From NCBI GenBank assembly GCA_937897125.1, contig CALCPL010000171.1, positions 1 to 5,141 of the forward strand: a stretch of DNA of 5,141 nt, written 5' to 3'. Below the pieces are notes generated by a model. That model was given only the letters and a program-made list of their open reading frames with translations, ran no database searches and was not told the DNA's origin. The DNA comes from an uncultured Candidatus Pelagibacter sp. (GTDB lineage Bacteria > Pseudomonadota > Alphaproteobacteria > Pelagibacterales > Pelagibacteraceae). Made by a program: the position numbers and the translations under genes. The first letter of the stretch is position 1. Each line of letters begins with the position of its first letter. Below, piece by piece: positions 1 to 5,141 of the stretch.

Positions 1-47
1 GAGATTGCCTCTTGTCTCGTGGGCTCGGAGATGTGTATAAGAGACAG
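1..47 (-). other. Untrimmed Nextera i7 adapter (Tn5 mosaic end), left contig end
   Basis: This is synthetic sequence, not genome. Positions 29-47 are exactly the 19-base Tn5 mosaic end AGATGTGTATAAGAGACAG. Positions 14-28 are the Nextera i7 linker GTCTCGTGGGCTCGG, positions 6-13 are TGCCTCTT (reverse complement of index AAGAGGCA, which I recall as N711), and 1-5 are the edge of the flow-cell sequence. Genomic sequence begins at 48. The same sequence recurs inverted at 5094-5140, so an automatic repeat search would report a false 47-bp terminal inverted repeat. On the minus strand the nagZ frame reads through it as LSLIHISEPTRQEAI, an adapter translation. Confidence 0.99.
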
Positions 48-101
48 CAATAATTTAGTTGATTTTAAACCAACTATAAAACTTTTACGATCATCCATCA
101 T
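48..101 (-). CDS. nagZ: Beta-N-acetylhexosaminidase NagZ, N-terminal fragment (first 18 codons)
   Basis: A minus-strand frame opens with two consecutive ATG codons (101-99 and 98-96) and reads MMDDRKSFIVGLKSTKLL before running into adapter at 47. An in-frame TAA at 107-105 limits the start to one of these two Met codons. The motif K-[AS]-F-I-V-G-L near the N-terminus resembles the opening of alphaproteobacterial NagZ (glycoside hydrolase family 3), a cytoplasmic enzyme that removes GlcNAc from anhydromuropeptides during peptidoglycan recycling. The position also fits, because nagZ normally follows argS and a SPOR-type gene in this order. The start overlaps the end of the upstream small gene, suggesting translational coupling. 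A weak GGAAA (117-113) lies upstream. The fragment is too short for a firm call: the motif supports it moderately and the synteny more strongly. Confidence 0.6.
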
Positions 102-354
102 TATTTATTAATTTCCAAAAATTGTAATTCTTTTTGTTTTTATCTATGCTTTTTTCAACATATTCTACGATATTAACAGTATCACTATTAAGTAAAATAA
201 GATTACGAGAATAATTTTCAGTTTTATCTTCAATATTTTTTAAAGATCTATATGAATTTTTTTTATTTTCATTTGAAAAGTAGTATTTGAAAGATAGAAA
301 AAAAAATAAAACTATAACAATTAAAAATAAAAGATATTTAAGTTCTTTTAACAT
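91..354 (-). CDS. Small single-pass membrane protein of unknown function, in the SPOR-gene position
   Basis: An 87-residue protein. Residues about 7-22 form one strongly hydrophobic segment (LLFLIVIVLFFFLSF) after a short Lys-containing N-terminus, so it is probably an inner-membrane anchor with the C-terminal part of about 60 residues in the periplasm. That tail is polar, Lys/Asn-rich and has no cysteines and no motif I recognise. Its ATG shares one base with the argS stop (TAATG, 356-352), and its TGA (93-91) lies inside the start of the probable nagZ, so it is co-transcribed and probably translationally coupled. In many alphaproteobacteria the gene between argS and nagZ encodes a larger membrane-anchored SPOR (peptidoglycan-binding) protein. 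Here there is no room for a SPOR domain. It could be a reduced relative or an unrelated replacement. The gene is convincing from its context; its function is unknown. Confidence 0.75.
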   Translation of the reverse strand: MLKELKYLLFLIVIVLFFFLSFKYYFSNENKKNSYRSLKNIEDKTENYSRNLILLNSDTVNIVEYVEKSIDKNKKNYNFWKLINNDG

Positions 355-2087
355 TACATTTTTTGCGGAGTATCCACTCCAACAATATCCATTCCAGATT
401 TGATAACATTAGATATAACTTTTAAAAAAACTAACTTATCATTTGATATTTTCTTTTGTTCGTTAATAAATCTTTTTGATGAATCATCTTTACCCATATT
501 CCAATAAGAATGGAATTCTGATGATAACTCATAAAGATAAACTGGTATTCTGTGAGGTTCAAGTCTTAAGCTTGCAGCTTCAATACATTTGGGCCATTCG
601 GCTATTTTTTTTAATATCTTAATTTCATCTCCAGTGTATTCAAATTCGTAATCATTTATATTCAAATCATTTTCTATATTAAGATCTACATGTCTAAAAA
701 CAGATGATATTCTAGCATAACAATATTGAACATAGTAAAGAGGGTTATCTTTTGATTTTTCTTTAACTTTTGTAAAGTCAAAATCCAACTCTACATCGCT
801 ACTTCTATTAAGCATAATAAATCTAGTAGCATCCCTACCAACTTCAGCAATCAAGTCTTCAACTGTTATATAGTCACCTTTTCTTTTTGACATTTTGAAA
901 GGTTTTCCATCTTTAATTAGTTTAACAAGTTGGCTTACCTTACAAATTAATTTTTTTTTATCTCCAGATAATGCTTCAACGACAGAAGTTATCCTTTTTA
1001 TATAACCAGCGTGATCTGCTCCTAATATATTAATAAGTGTATCGTAATTTCTATTTAATTTATTATCGTGATAAGCCACATCACTAGCAAAGTAAGTCCA
1101 TGATTTATCAGATTTTTGAAGTGCTCTATCTTTATCGTCACCAAAATCCGTTGATTTAAATAAAAGTTGCTCTCTTTCAACCCAGTTTTGATCATCCTCA
1201 CCTTTAGGGGCCTTAATTTTTCCACTATAAACTAGTTTTTTATCCTTTAATTTGTCAATTGCTTTTTGAACTTCATTATTTAGGACAATATCAGTTTCAC
1301 TGGTAAATTTATCGTGCACTATTCCAAGGTTTGATAAATTGTTTTTAATTAATTTTAAAGATTCTGAGACTGACAATAAAGTTAATTCTTTTGAAACATC
1401 TTCAAATTTATCAAATTTTAAAACTTTGTTAGATTCTATAATATTTTTAGCAATATCAACCAAGTAATCACCGGGATATAAATCTGAATTTTCAATGGGA
1501 AATTTTTCATTAAAAAGTATTTCTCTAATTCTAAAAAAAACAGACTTTGTAAAATTTATGATCTGATTACCATAGTCGTTTACATAATATTCTTTCGAAA
1601 CATCATGCTTGTTAAAAATTAATATATTTGAAATTACATCTCCTAATATTGCACCTCTACAATGTCCTACGTGAAGAGGACCTGTTGGGTTAGCTGAAAC
1701 AAATTCTACAAGATATTTCTGTTTTTTTTCTTTTATATTAACACCAAAATCTTTGTAATTTTGGTTAACATTTTTAATAAAATTGTTCCAATATATCGTT
1801 TTAAATTTAATATTAATAAATCCAGGTTTTGCTACAGAAATAGTTTCAATTTTTTCATCTTCATTTTTAATTAAATCAATTAGAGTATTTGCAATATCGA
1901 TTGGAGATTTTTTATTCGCTTTAGAGAGTACCATGGCTACATTAGTTGATATATCGCAGTCAAAATTTGATGGTGGTATATCTACATTAATTCCTTTTAA
2001 AGATTCAGGTATTTCTAAAGAACCATCTTTATTTAGTTTTTTAATCAAAATTATTATTTTATCTAAGTAGAGATCAAAAATGTTCAT
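354..2087 (-). CDS. argS: Arginyl-tRNA synthetase (class I)
   Basis: A cytoplasmic enzyme that charges tRNA(Arg) with arginine using ATP. It is 577 residues, normal for the family. In order: an N-terminal Arg-tRNA-synthetase additional domain (about 1-92, with the typical DISTNVAMVLSK stretch), a Rossmann catalytic core opening with EFVSANPTGPLHVGH (HIGH-type motif HVGH at 139-142), a KMSKS-type loop KMSKR at 398-402 followed by KGDYITVEDL, and a C-terminal DALR anticodon-binding domain starting near NPLYYVQYCYARI. All class I signature residues appear intact. The ATG start shares one base with the dgt stop (TAATG, 2089-2085) and has no clear Shine-Dalgarno sequence, so translation probably depends on ribosomes finishing dgt. 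The stop overlaps the next start in the same way. A weak 5-bp hairpin (367-380) lies in the last codons. Confidence 0.98.
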   Translation of the reverse strand: MNIFDLYLDKIIILIKKLNKDGSLEIPESLKGINVDIPPSNFDCDISTNVAMVLSKANKKSPIDIANTLIDLIKNEDEKIETISVAKPGFINIKFKTIYWNNFIKNVNQNYKDFGVNIKEKKQKYLVEFVSANPTGPLHVGHCRGAILGDVISNILIFNKHDVSKEYYVNDYGNQIINFTKSVFFRIREILFNEKFPIENSDLYPGDYLVDIAKNIIESNKVLKFDKFEDVSKELTLLSVSESLKLIKNNLSNLGIVHDKFTSETDIVLNNEVQKAIDKLKDKKLVYSGKIKAPKGEDDQNWVEREQLLFKSTDFGDDKDRALQKSDKSWTYFASDVAYHDNKLNRNYDTLINILGADHAGYIKRITSVVEALSGDKKKLICKVSQLVKLIKDGKPFKMSKRKGDYITVEDLIAEVGRDATRFIMLNRSSDVELDFDFTKVKEKSKDNPLYYVQYCYARISSVFRHVDLNIENDLNINDYEFEYTGDEIKILKKIAEWPKCIEAASLRLEPHRIPVYLYELSSEFHSYWNMGKDDSSKRFINEQKKISNDKLVFLKVISNVIKSGMDIVGVDTPQKM

Positions 2088-3202
2088 TAAATACTTTTAT
2101 TTAAATTGATTGCATATCTATCTGTCATACCTGAAATAAAATCAGCAATTGCTCTATTAGCGTCATTCTTTAATTGCTCAGTATTTAGAAATTTTTTGGG
2201 CTTATTCTTAATTTTATAAAAAAGTTTATTAACTATTTTTTTTCCATGATTATTTTTTAATAATACTTTCTTGTTGTTGTACATTTTACTTCTTAGGAAA
2301 AACCTAACTTCTTTTTCAATTTTTAGAAATTTACTAGAAAAACATACTATAGGATTATCTAATTTATAAACATCATTTAAAGATTTGATCTTATTAGTTT
2401 TTAAATTATTTTTAGTATTTTTAATCAAATCTCTAACCATTAAATCAATTGAGTCTCTTATTATTTGATATATCAAAATATCTTTATTATTATTTTTAAT
2501 ATTTTTTTTGTGAGATTTATAAATATCTTTAAAAAAATTAATTTCAATCAAGTCGTTTAAATTAAACATTTTGGCTCTGATTCCATCTTGTATGTCATGA
2601 TTATTATAGGCAATGTCATCAGAGATTGCTGATATTTGAGCTTCCAATGATCCAGAGTTAGTAAAATTTATTTTATTCTTAAAACTTTTCAATCCAATCA
2701 GCCTATTAACTGTAGAAAGATCATCAATTGGGCCATTGTGCTTTAATAATCCATCTAAAGTTTCTAATGTTAAGTTTAGGCCTTTAAATTTAAGGTATTT
2801 ATGCTCAAGAAACATAATTATTCTTAAAGTTTGAAGGTTGTGATCGAAGCCTCCAAAGTTAACCATGCATTCATTAAGAGCATCTTCTCCAGCGTGTCCA
2901 AACGGTGTGTGTCCCAAGTCATGAGCCAAACTTAAAGTTTCAGCCAGATCATCGTTTAAACCTAAATGTTTAGCTATTGATCTTGCAATTTGCGCAACTT
3001 CAATTGAATGGGTAATTCTAGTTCTAAAATGATCCCCTTCTGTATTAACAAAAACTTGTGTTTTATGCTTTAGCCTTCTGAATGAGGCACTGTGAATAAT
3101 CCTATCTCTATCTCTTTGAAATGGTGTTCTATAAAGTGAATTGGCTTCTTTAAAAATACGACCTTTACTTTTAGATAGAGCTAAATTTGAGTAATTATTC
3201 AT
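2087..3202 (-). CDS. dgt: HD-domain deoxyguanosinetriphosphate triphosphohydrolase (dGTPase)
   Basis: Predicted to hydrolyse dGTP, and possibly other dNTPs, to the deoxynucleoside plus triphosphate, controlling the dNTP pool. It is 371 residues, slightly short of the roughly 380-400 usual for the alphaproteobacterial type. The N-terminus carries the family pattern YRTPFQRDRDRIIHSASFRRL (split here as YRTPFQRDRDRI at 24-35 and IHSASFRRL at 36-44). The HD metal site is visible: H65 in RTRITHS, H94-D95 in AHDLGHTPFGHAGE, and the later Asp in SDDIAYNNHD (D195/D196). The C-terminal third is Lys/Asn-rich, as expected from strong AT bias. It is the first gene of the leftward operon, with its ATG at 3202-3200 and the candidate promoter in the 50-bp gap shared with erpA. 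No strong Shine-Dalgarno is visible. It overlaps argS by one base. Confidence 0.95.
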   Translation of the reverse strand: MNNYSNLALSKSKGRIFKEANSLYRTPFQRDRDRIIHSASFRRLKHKTQVFVNTEGDHFRTRITHSIEVAQIARSIAKHLGLNDDLAETLSLAHDLGHTPFGHAGEDALNECMVNFGGFDHNLQTLRIIMFLEHKYLKFKGLNLTLETLDGLLKHNGPIDDLSTVNRLIGLKSFKNKINFTNSGSLEAQISAISDDIAYNNHDIQDGIRAKMFNLNDLIEINFFKDIYKSHKKNIKNNNKDILIYQIIRDSIDLMVRDLIKNTKNNLKTNKIKSLNDVYKLDNPIVCFSSKFLKIEKEVRFFLRSKMYNNKKVLLKNNHGKKIVNKLFYKIKNKPKKFLNTEQLKNDANRAIADFISGMTDRYAINLNKSI

Positions 3203-3252
3203 ACTTTAAATTTAATAAATTGATATTATATTAGTAATATCAGTGTTGTTAT
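3203..3252. promoter_or_regulatory. Divergent dgt/erpA intergenic promoter region (only noncoding DNA in the insert)
   Basis: This 50-bp gap separates the divergently transcribed dgt (minus) and erpA (plus), so both operons must start in it or within the flanking 5' coding sequence. It is almost entirely A and T. On the minus strand a consensus -10 TATAAT lies at 3230-3225, with a 4/6 -35 match ATAACA at 3252-3247, 16 bp apart. On the plus strand TATTAT at 3224-3229 is a plausible -10, with no good -35. The two -10 boxes overlap, so the two promoters may compete. In DNA this AT-rich, -10 matches occur by chance, so the region is firm but the individual boxes are tentative. Confidence 0.6.
3221..3242. 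repeat. Perfect 8-bp inverted repeat, candidate operator
   Basis: TGATATTA (3221-3228) and TAATATCA (3235-3242) are exact reverse complements separated by six bases (TATTAG), giving a 22-bp dyad. It covers the candidate -10 boxes of both divergent promoters, the position expected for a dimeric repressor site. I cannot match it confidently to a known iron or Fe-S regulator site (IscR, RirA, Fur/Irr). Short AT-only dyads are common by chance in such DNA, so an operator role is inference. Confidence 0.4.
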
Positions 3253-3570
3253 ATGATTAAAGAAATTAAATTTACAGATAAAGCTATAAAACAGATTAAT
3301 AATTTGTTGTCTCAAAAAGATCCAGGGTCATTTTTTAGAATCGCTATTAAAGGTGGTGGTTGCTCAGGTTTTCAATATGAGTTTACTTTTGACAAAAAAT
3401 TAGAAGCAGACGACTTAAAACATGAAAATATTCTCATTGATAAAACTTCAGCAGACTTATTAAAAGGTTCAGAAGTGGACTTTGTCTCGGAACTAATTGG
3501 TGATCAATTTAAAATCTCTAACCCACAAAGCAAATCTTCTTGCGGTTGTGGTGTTTCGTTCTCCATATAA
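3253..3570 (+). CDS. erpA: Iron-sulfur cluster insertion protein ErpA (A-type carrier)
   Basis: A 105-residue A-type Fe-S carrier of the HesB/IscA/ErpA family, which accepts clusters from the assembly scaffold and delivers them to client apoproteins in the cytoplasm. The three cluster-binding cysteines are present: C37 in GGGCSGFQY and C97/C99 in the C-terminal SSCGCGVSFSI. The FQYEFTFD segment after the first Cys and the SFSI end resemble ErpA more than IscA or SufA, but these paralogues are close and the symbol rests on that and on the conserved place beside dgt. Its ATG is 50 bp from the divergent dgt start, with little Shine-Dalgarno character (CAGTGTTGTTAT precedes it). Its TAA shares one base with the xthA start. 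Length is normal for the family. Confidence 0.92.
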   Translation: MIKEIKFTDKAIKQINNLLSQKDPGSFFRIAIKGGGCSGFQYEFTFDKKLEADDLKHENILIDKTSADLLKGSEVDFVSELIGDQFKISNPQSKSSCGCGVSFSI

Positions 3571-4346
3571 TGATTATCACATCTTGGAATGTTAATTCTG
3601 TTAGAGCAAGAATTGAAAATATTAAAGAATACCTTCAAAAATTTTCTCCTGATGTTGTTATGATGCAAGAGATCAAAACTCAAGATGAAACTTTTCCATA
3701 TGATGATTTTTCAGCATTAGATTATGAAAGTCATGTATTTGGACAAAAAAGTTATAACGGAGTTGCTATCATATCTAAGCATAAACTAGAAAATGTTAGA
3801 ATAGATTTGATTAAAGATAAATTGAAACAATCTAGAATTATTTCAGCAGAATTAAAACATAAGAAAAAAAATATTCAACTGATTAATATTTACACTCCAA
3901 ACGGTAATCCTGTAGATACTGATAAATATACTTATAAAAAAGAATGGTTAGATACTTTGATTAAACAACTAAAAACTCTTTCAAAGAAAAATGAAAATAT
4001 TATTTTAGCAGGTGATTTTAATATTCTTCCTTCAGCAGAAGATGCTTATAATATTAAAGGTTTTGAAGATGACGCTTTATACAGACTTGAGATAAGAAAA
4101 AAATTTAGAGAAATGATTAATCTAGGTTTTCATGATGCCTACCGTCATATTCATGGTGAAATTGAAGGTTATACTTATTGGGATTATATGAGAGGTGCTT
4201 GGCAGAAAAATAATGGATTAAGAATTGATCACTTCTTAGTATCAAATTCTTTATTAAATATAGTTAAGAATGTTAATATTAATAAAGACCCCAGAGGAAA
4301 AGAAAAACCCTCAGATCACACACCTATTGAAATTGAATTAACTTAA
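3570..4346 (+). CDS. xthA: Exodeoxyribonuclease III / AP endonuclease
   Basis: A 258-residue enzyme of the exonuclease III (EEP) family. It cuts DNA 5' of abasic sites and trims 3' ends in base-excision repair, using a divalent metal. Visible motifs: WNVNSVRARI (6-15), QEIK with the metal-binding E34, NGVAIISK (63-70), IYTPNG (107-112), AGDFNILPSAED with D149 and N151, GLRIDHFLVSN with D220, and the C-terminal PSDHTPIEIEL with D249-H250. All expected catalytic residues are present. I chose the ATG at 3570, which shares one base with the erpA stop (TAATG). A TTG at 3540 would add ten residues that are only erpA coding sequence read out of frame. The 3' end overlaps the convergent oxidoreductase gene by 9 bp. 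Confidence 0.97.
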   Translation: MIITSWNVNSVRARIENIKEYLQKFSPDVVMMQEIKTQDETFPYDDFSALDYESHVFGQKSYNGVAIISKHKLENVRIDLIKDKLKQSRIISAELKHKKKNIQLINIYTPNGNPVDTDKYTYKKEWLDTLIKQLKTLSKKNENIILAGDFNILPSAEDAYNIKGFEDDALYRLEIRKKFREMINLGFHDAYRHIHGEIEGYTYWDYMRGAWQKNNGLRIDHFLVSNSLLNIVKNVNINKDPRGKEKPSDHTPIEIELT

Positions 4347-5093
4347 AGATTTAATTTTATTAACAAGTTCTTCATTAATATTTCTTGGTCCTTTATCTAG
4401 TCTATTTTTATGCCTTCTTTCACCTGGAAGTCTAACACCCTCCATAGCTGACATTTTACTAAAAAACTCATCAGCATGTTTATCCCAACCTTTACCAGAA
4501 ATTTTCTCAGGTGAGATTGCTATAATAAATTCACCACCACTTGGAGGACCACCATCGTTATTATCTTTAGCAGCAGTTTCAAAACTAAAATTTTCACCTA
4601 TTAATGCACCAGCTAATAATTCAACCATCATTGCTATACTAGATCCTTTATAGCCTCCAAAAGGAAGTATAACTCCACCATCAGCAATTTCTCCAGGATC
4701 AGTTGTTTCTTTACCTTCTTTAGTTAAACCCGTTCCAAGAGGAACTTTATGCCCTTCTCTTTTTGCAATCTGAACTTCACCCATTGCCATTGAAGCAGTT
4801 GCCATATCGTAGACAACTGGAGTTTTACCAGGTCTAGGCCAAGCAAAAGAAATTGGATTTGTACCATATAAAGGTTTCGTAGCACCCGCTGGTGCAACGG
4901 CAGGCTTATAAGACGTGCAAGCAATACCAACAAGACCAGCCTCTGCAATAGCTTCAGTTTCGGGCCAAAGAGCTGCCATATGATGTGAATTTTTTATAGC
5001 AAGAACAGCTACACCATTTTTTTTAGCTAAATCAATAACAGCTGGTAATCCTAAACTTAAAACCATAGGAGCAACTGCATTGTTGCCCAATAC
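4338..5093 (-). CDS. Ldh_2-family NAD(P)H-dependent oxidoreductase, DpkA-like, N-terminus missing
   Basis: The C-terminal 251 residues of a malate/L-lactate dehydrogenase-family (Ldh_2) protein; full members are about 330-340 residues, so roughly 80-90 are lost past the contig end. Family motifs, numbered in the fragment: NSHHMAALWPE (35-45, the active-site-proximal RxSNHFG-type segment), PLYGTNPISFAWP (74-86), VVYDMATASMAMGEVQ (93-108) and LPFGGYKGSS (143-152), the last three lying around the nucleotide site. The LWPE and SYKPAVAPAGATKPLYGTNP variants recall DpkA, the delta1-piperideine-2-carboxylate / delta1-pyrroline-2-carboxylate reductase, rather than classical malate dehydrogenase. Ureidoglycolate or 2-oxoacid reductase activity cannot be excluded. 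An automatic call extending to 5129 with a TTG start adds MSRGLGDVYKRQ, which is pure adapter. The gene converges on xthA and looks richer in GC than its neighbours. Confidence 0.9.
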   Translation of the reverse strand, partial: VLGNNAVAPMVLSLGLPAVIDLAKKNGVAVLAIKNSHHMAALWPETEAIAEAGLVGIACTSYKPAVAPAGATKPLYGTNPISFAWPRPGKTPVVYDMATASMAMGEVQIAKREGHKVPLGTGLTKEGKETTDPGEIADGGVILPFGGYKGSSIAMMVELLAGALIGENFSFETAAKDNNDGGPPSGGEFIIAISPEKISGKGWDKHADEFFSKMSAMEGVRLPGERRHKNRLDKGPRNINEELVNKIKSLS

Positions 5094-5141
5094 CTGTCTC
5101 TTATACACATCTCCGAGCCCACGAGACAAGAGGCAATCTCG
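5094..5141 (+). other. Untrimmed Nextera i7 adapter (Tn5 mosaic end), right contig end
   Basis: Positions 5094-5112 are the reverse complement of the Tn5 mosaic end (CTGTCTCTTATACACATCT). They are followed by the i7 linker CCGAGCCCACGAGAC (5113-5127), the 8-base index AAGAGGCA (5128-5135) and ATCTCG (5136-5141), the start of the flow-cell sequence. Genomic sequence ends at 5093. On the minus strand the adapter translates as MSRGLGDVYKRQ, giving a false N-terminus to the truncated oxidoreductase. Confidence 0.99.

Noticed and set aside
367..380. Hairpin GGAGT-ATCC-ACTCC near the argS 3' end as a terminator
   Set aside because: The stem is only 5 bp, it lies inside coding sequence, and on the argS strand it is followed by an A-run rather than a T-run. 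The operon clearly continues.
1783..2070. A 95-residue plus-strand open frame
   Set aside because: It lies entirely antisense to the N-terminal domain of argS, has no recognisable motif, and is explained as a shadow of the real gene.
2201..2560. Very AT-rich stretch with T-runs as a possible decayed or noncoding region
   Set aside because: It reads as the intact Lys/Asn-rich C-terminal part of dgt without frameshift or stop, so it is ordinary coding sequence under strong AT bias.
3540..3569. Ten-residue N-terminal extension of xthA from a TTG codon
   Set aside because: The extension is erpA sequence encoding the conserved SSCGCG tail read out of frame. ExoIII proteins normally begin a few residues before WNVNS, which matches the ATG at 3570.
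4724..4948. A 74-residue minus-strand open frame
   Set aside because: It overlaps the oxidoreductase on the same strand in another frame; the Ldh_2 frame carries the conserved motifs.
1..5141. Terminal inverted repeats suggesting a transposon or linear replicon
   Set aside because: They are exact Nextera adapter with index, and no transposase or replication gene is present.

Overview
The window is a short AT-rich contig, apparently from a marine or freshwater alphaproteobacterium with a streamlined genome. Pelagibacterales (SAR11) or a similarly reduced lineage is the best guess. This rests on the very low GC content, the near absence of intergenic DNA, and a gene order (xthA-erpA <-> dgt-argS-small membrane protein-nagZ) that I recall as the conserved alphaproteobacterial neighbourhood xthA-erpA-dgt-argS-SPOR-nagZ-scpA-scpB-tat.

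The outermost 47-48 bases at each end are not biological. Positions 1-47 and 5094-5141 are inverted copies of the Nextera i7 adapter (Tn5 mosaic end, i7 linker, an 8-base index AAGAGGCA, and the start of the flow-cell sequence). The biological insert is therefore 48-5093. The apparent protein start MSRGLGDVYKRQ on the right-hand gene is translated adapter.

Layout of the insert. A minus-strand operon runs leftwards from 3202: dgt (HD-domain dGTPase), argS (arginyl-tRNA synthetase), an 87-residue single-pass membrane protein, and the first 18 codons of what looks like nagZ, cut off by the contig end. A plus-strand pair runs rightwards from 3253: erpA (A-type Fe-S carrier) and xthA (exonuclease III). 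A minus-strand Ldh_2-family (malate/lactate dehydrogenase-like, probably DpkA-like) oxidoreductase, truncated at its N-terminus by the right contig end, converges on xthA and overlaps its 3' end by 9 bp.

The only noncoding stretch in the insert is the 50 bp between dgt and erpA. It holds a candidate divergent promoter pair and a perfect 8-bp inverted repeat. Three gene junctions use the same one-base TAATG stop/start overlap. The genes are housekeeping functions: nucleotide-pool control, translation, Fe-S maturation, DNA repair, probable cell-wall recycling and amino/keto-acid redox. I see no CRISPR array, mobile element, tRNA or rRNA, and no new defence or other novel system. The items most worth a second look are the adapter-derived ends, the palindrome between the divergent promoters, and the small protein sitting where a SPOR-domain protein would be expected.
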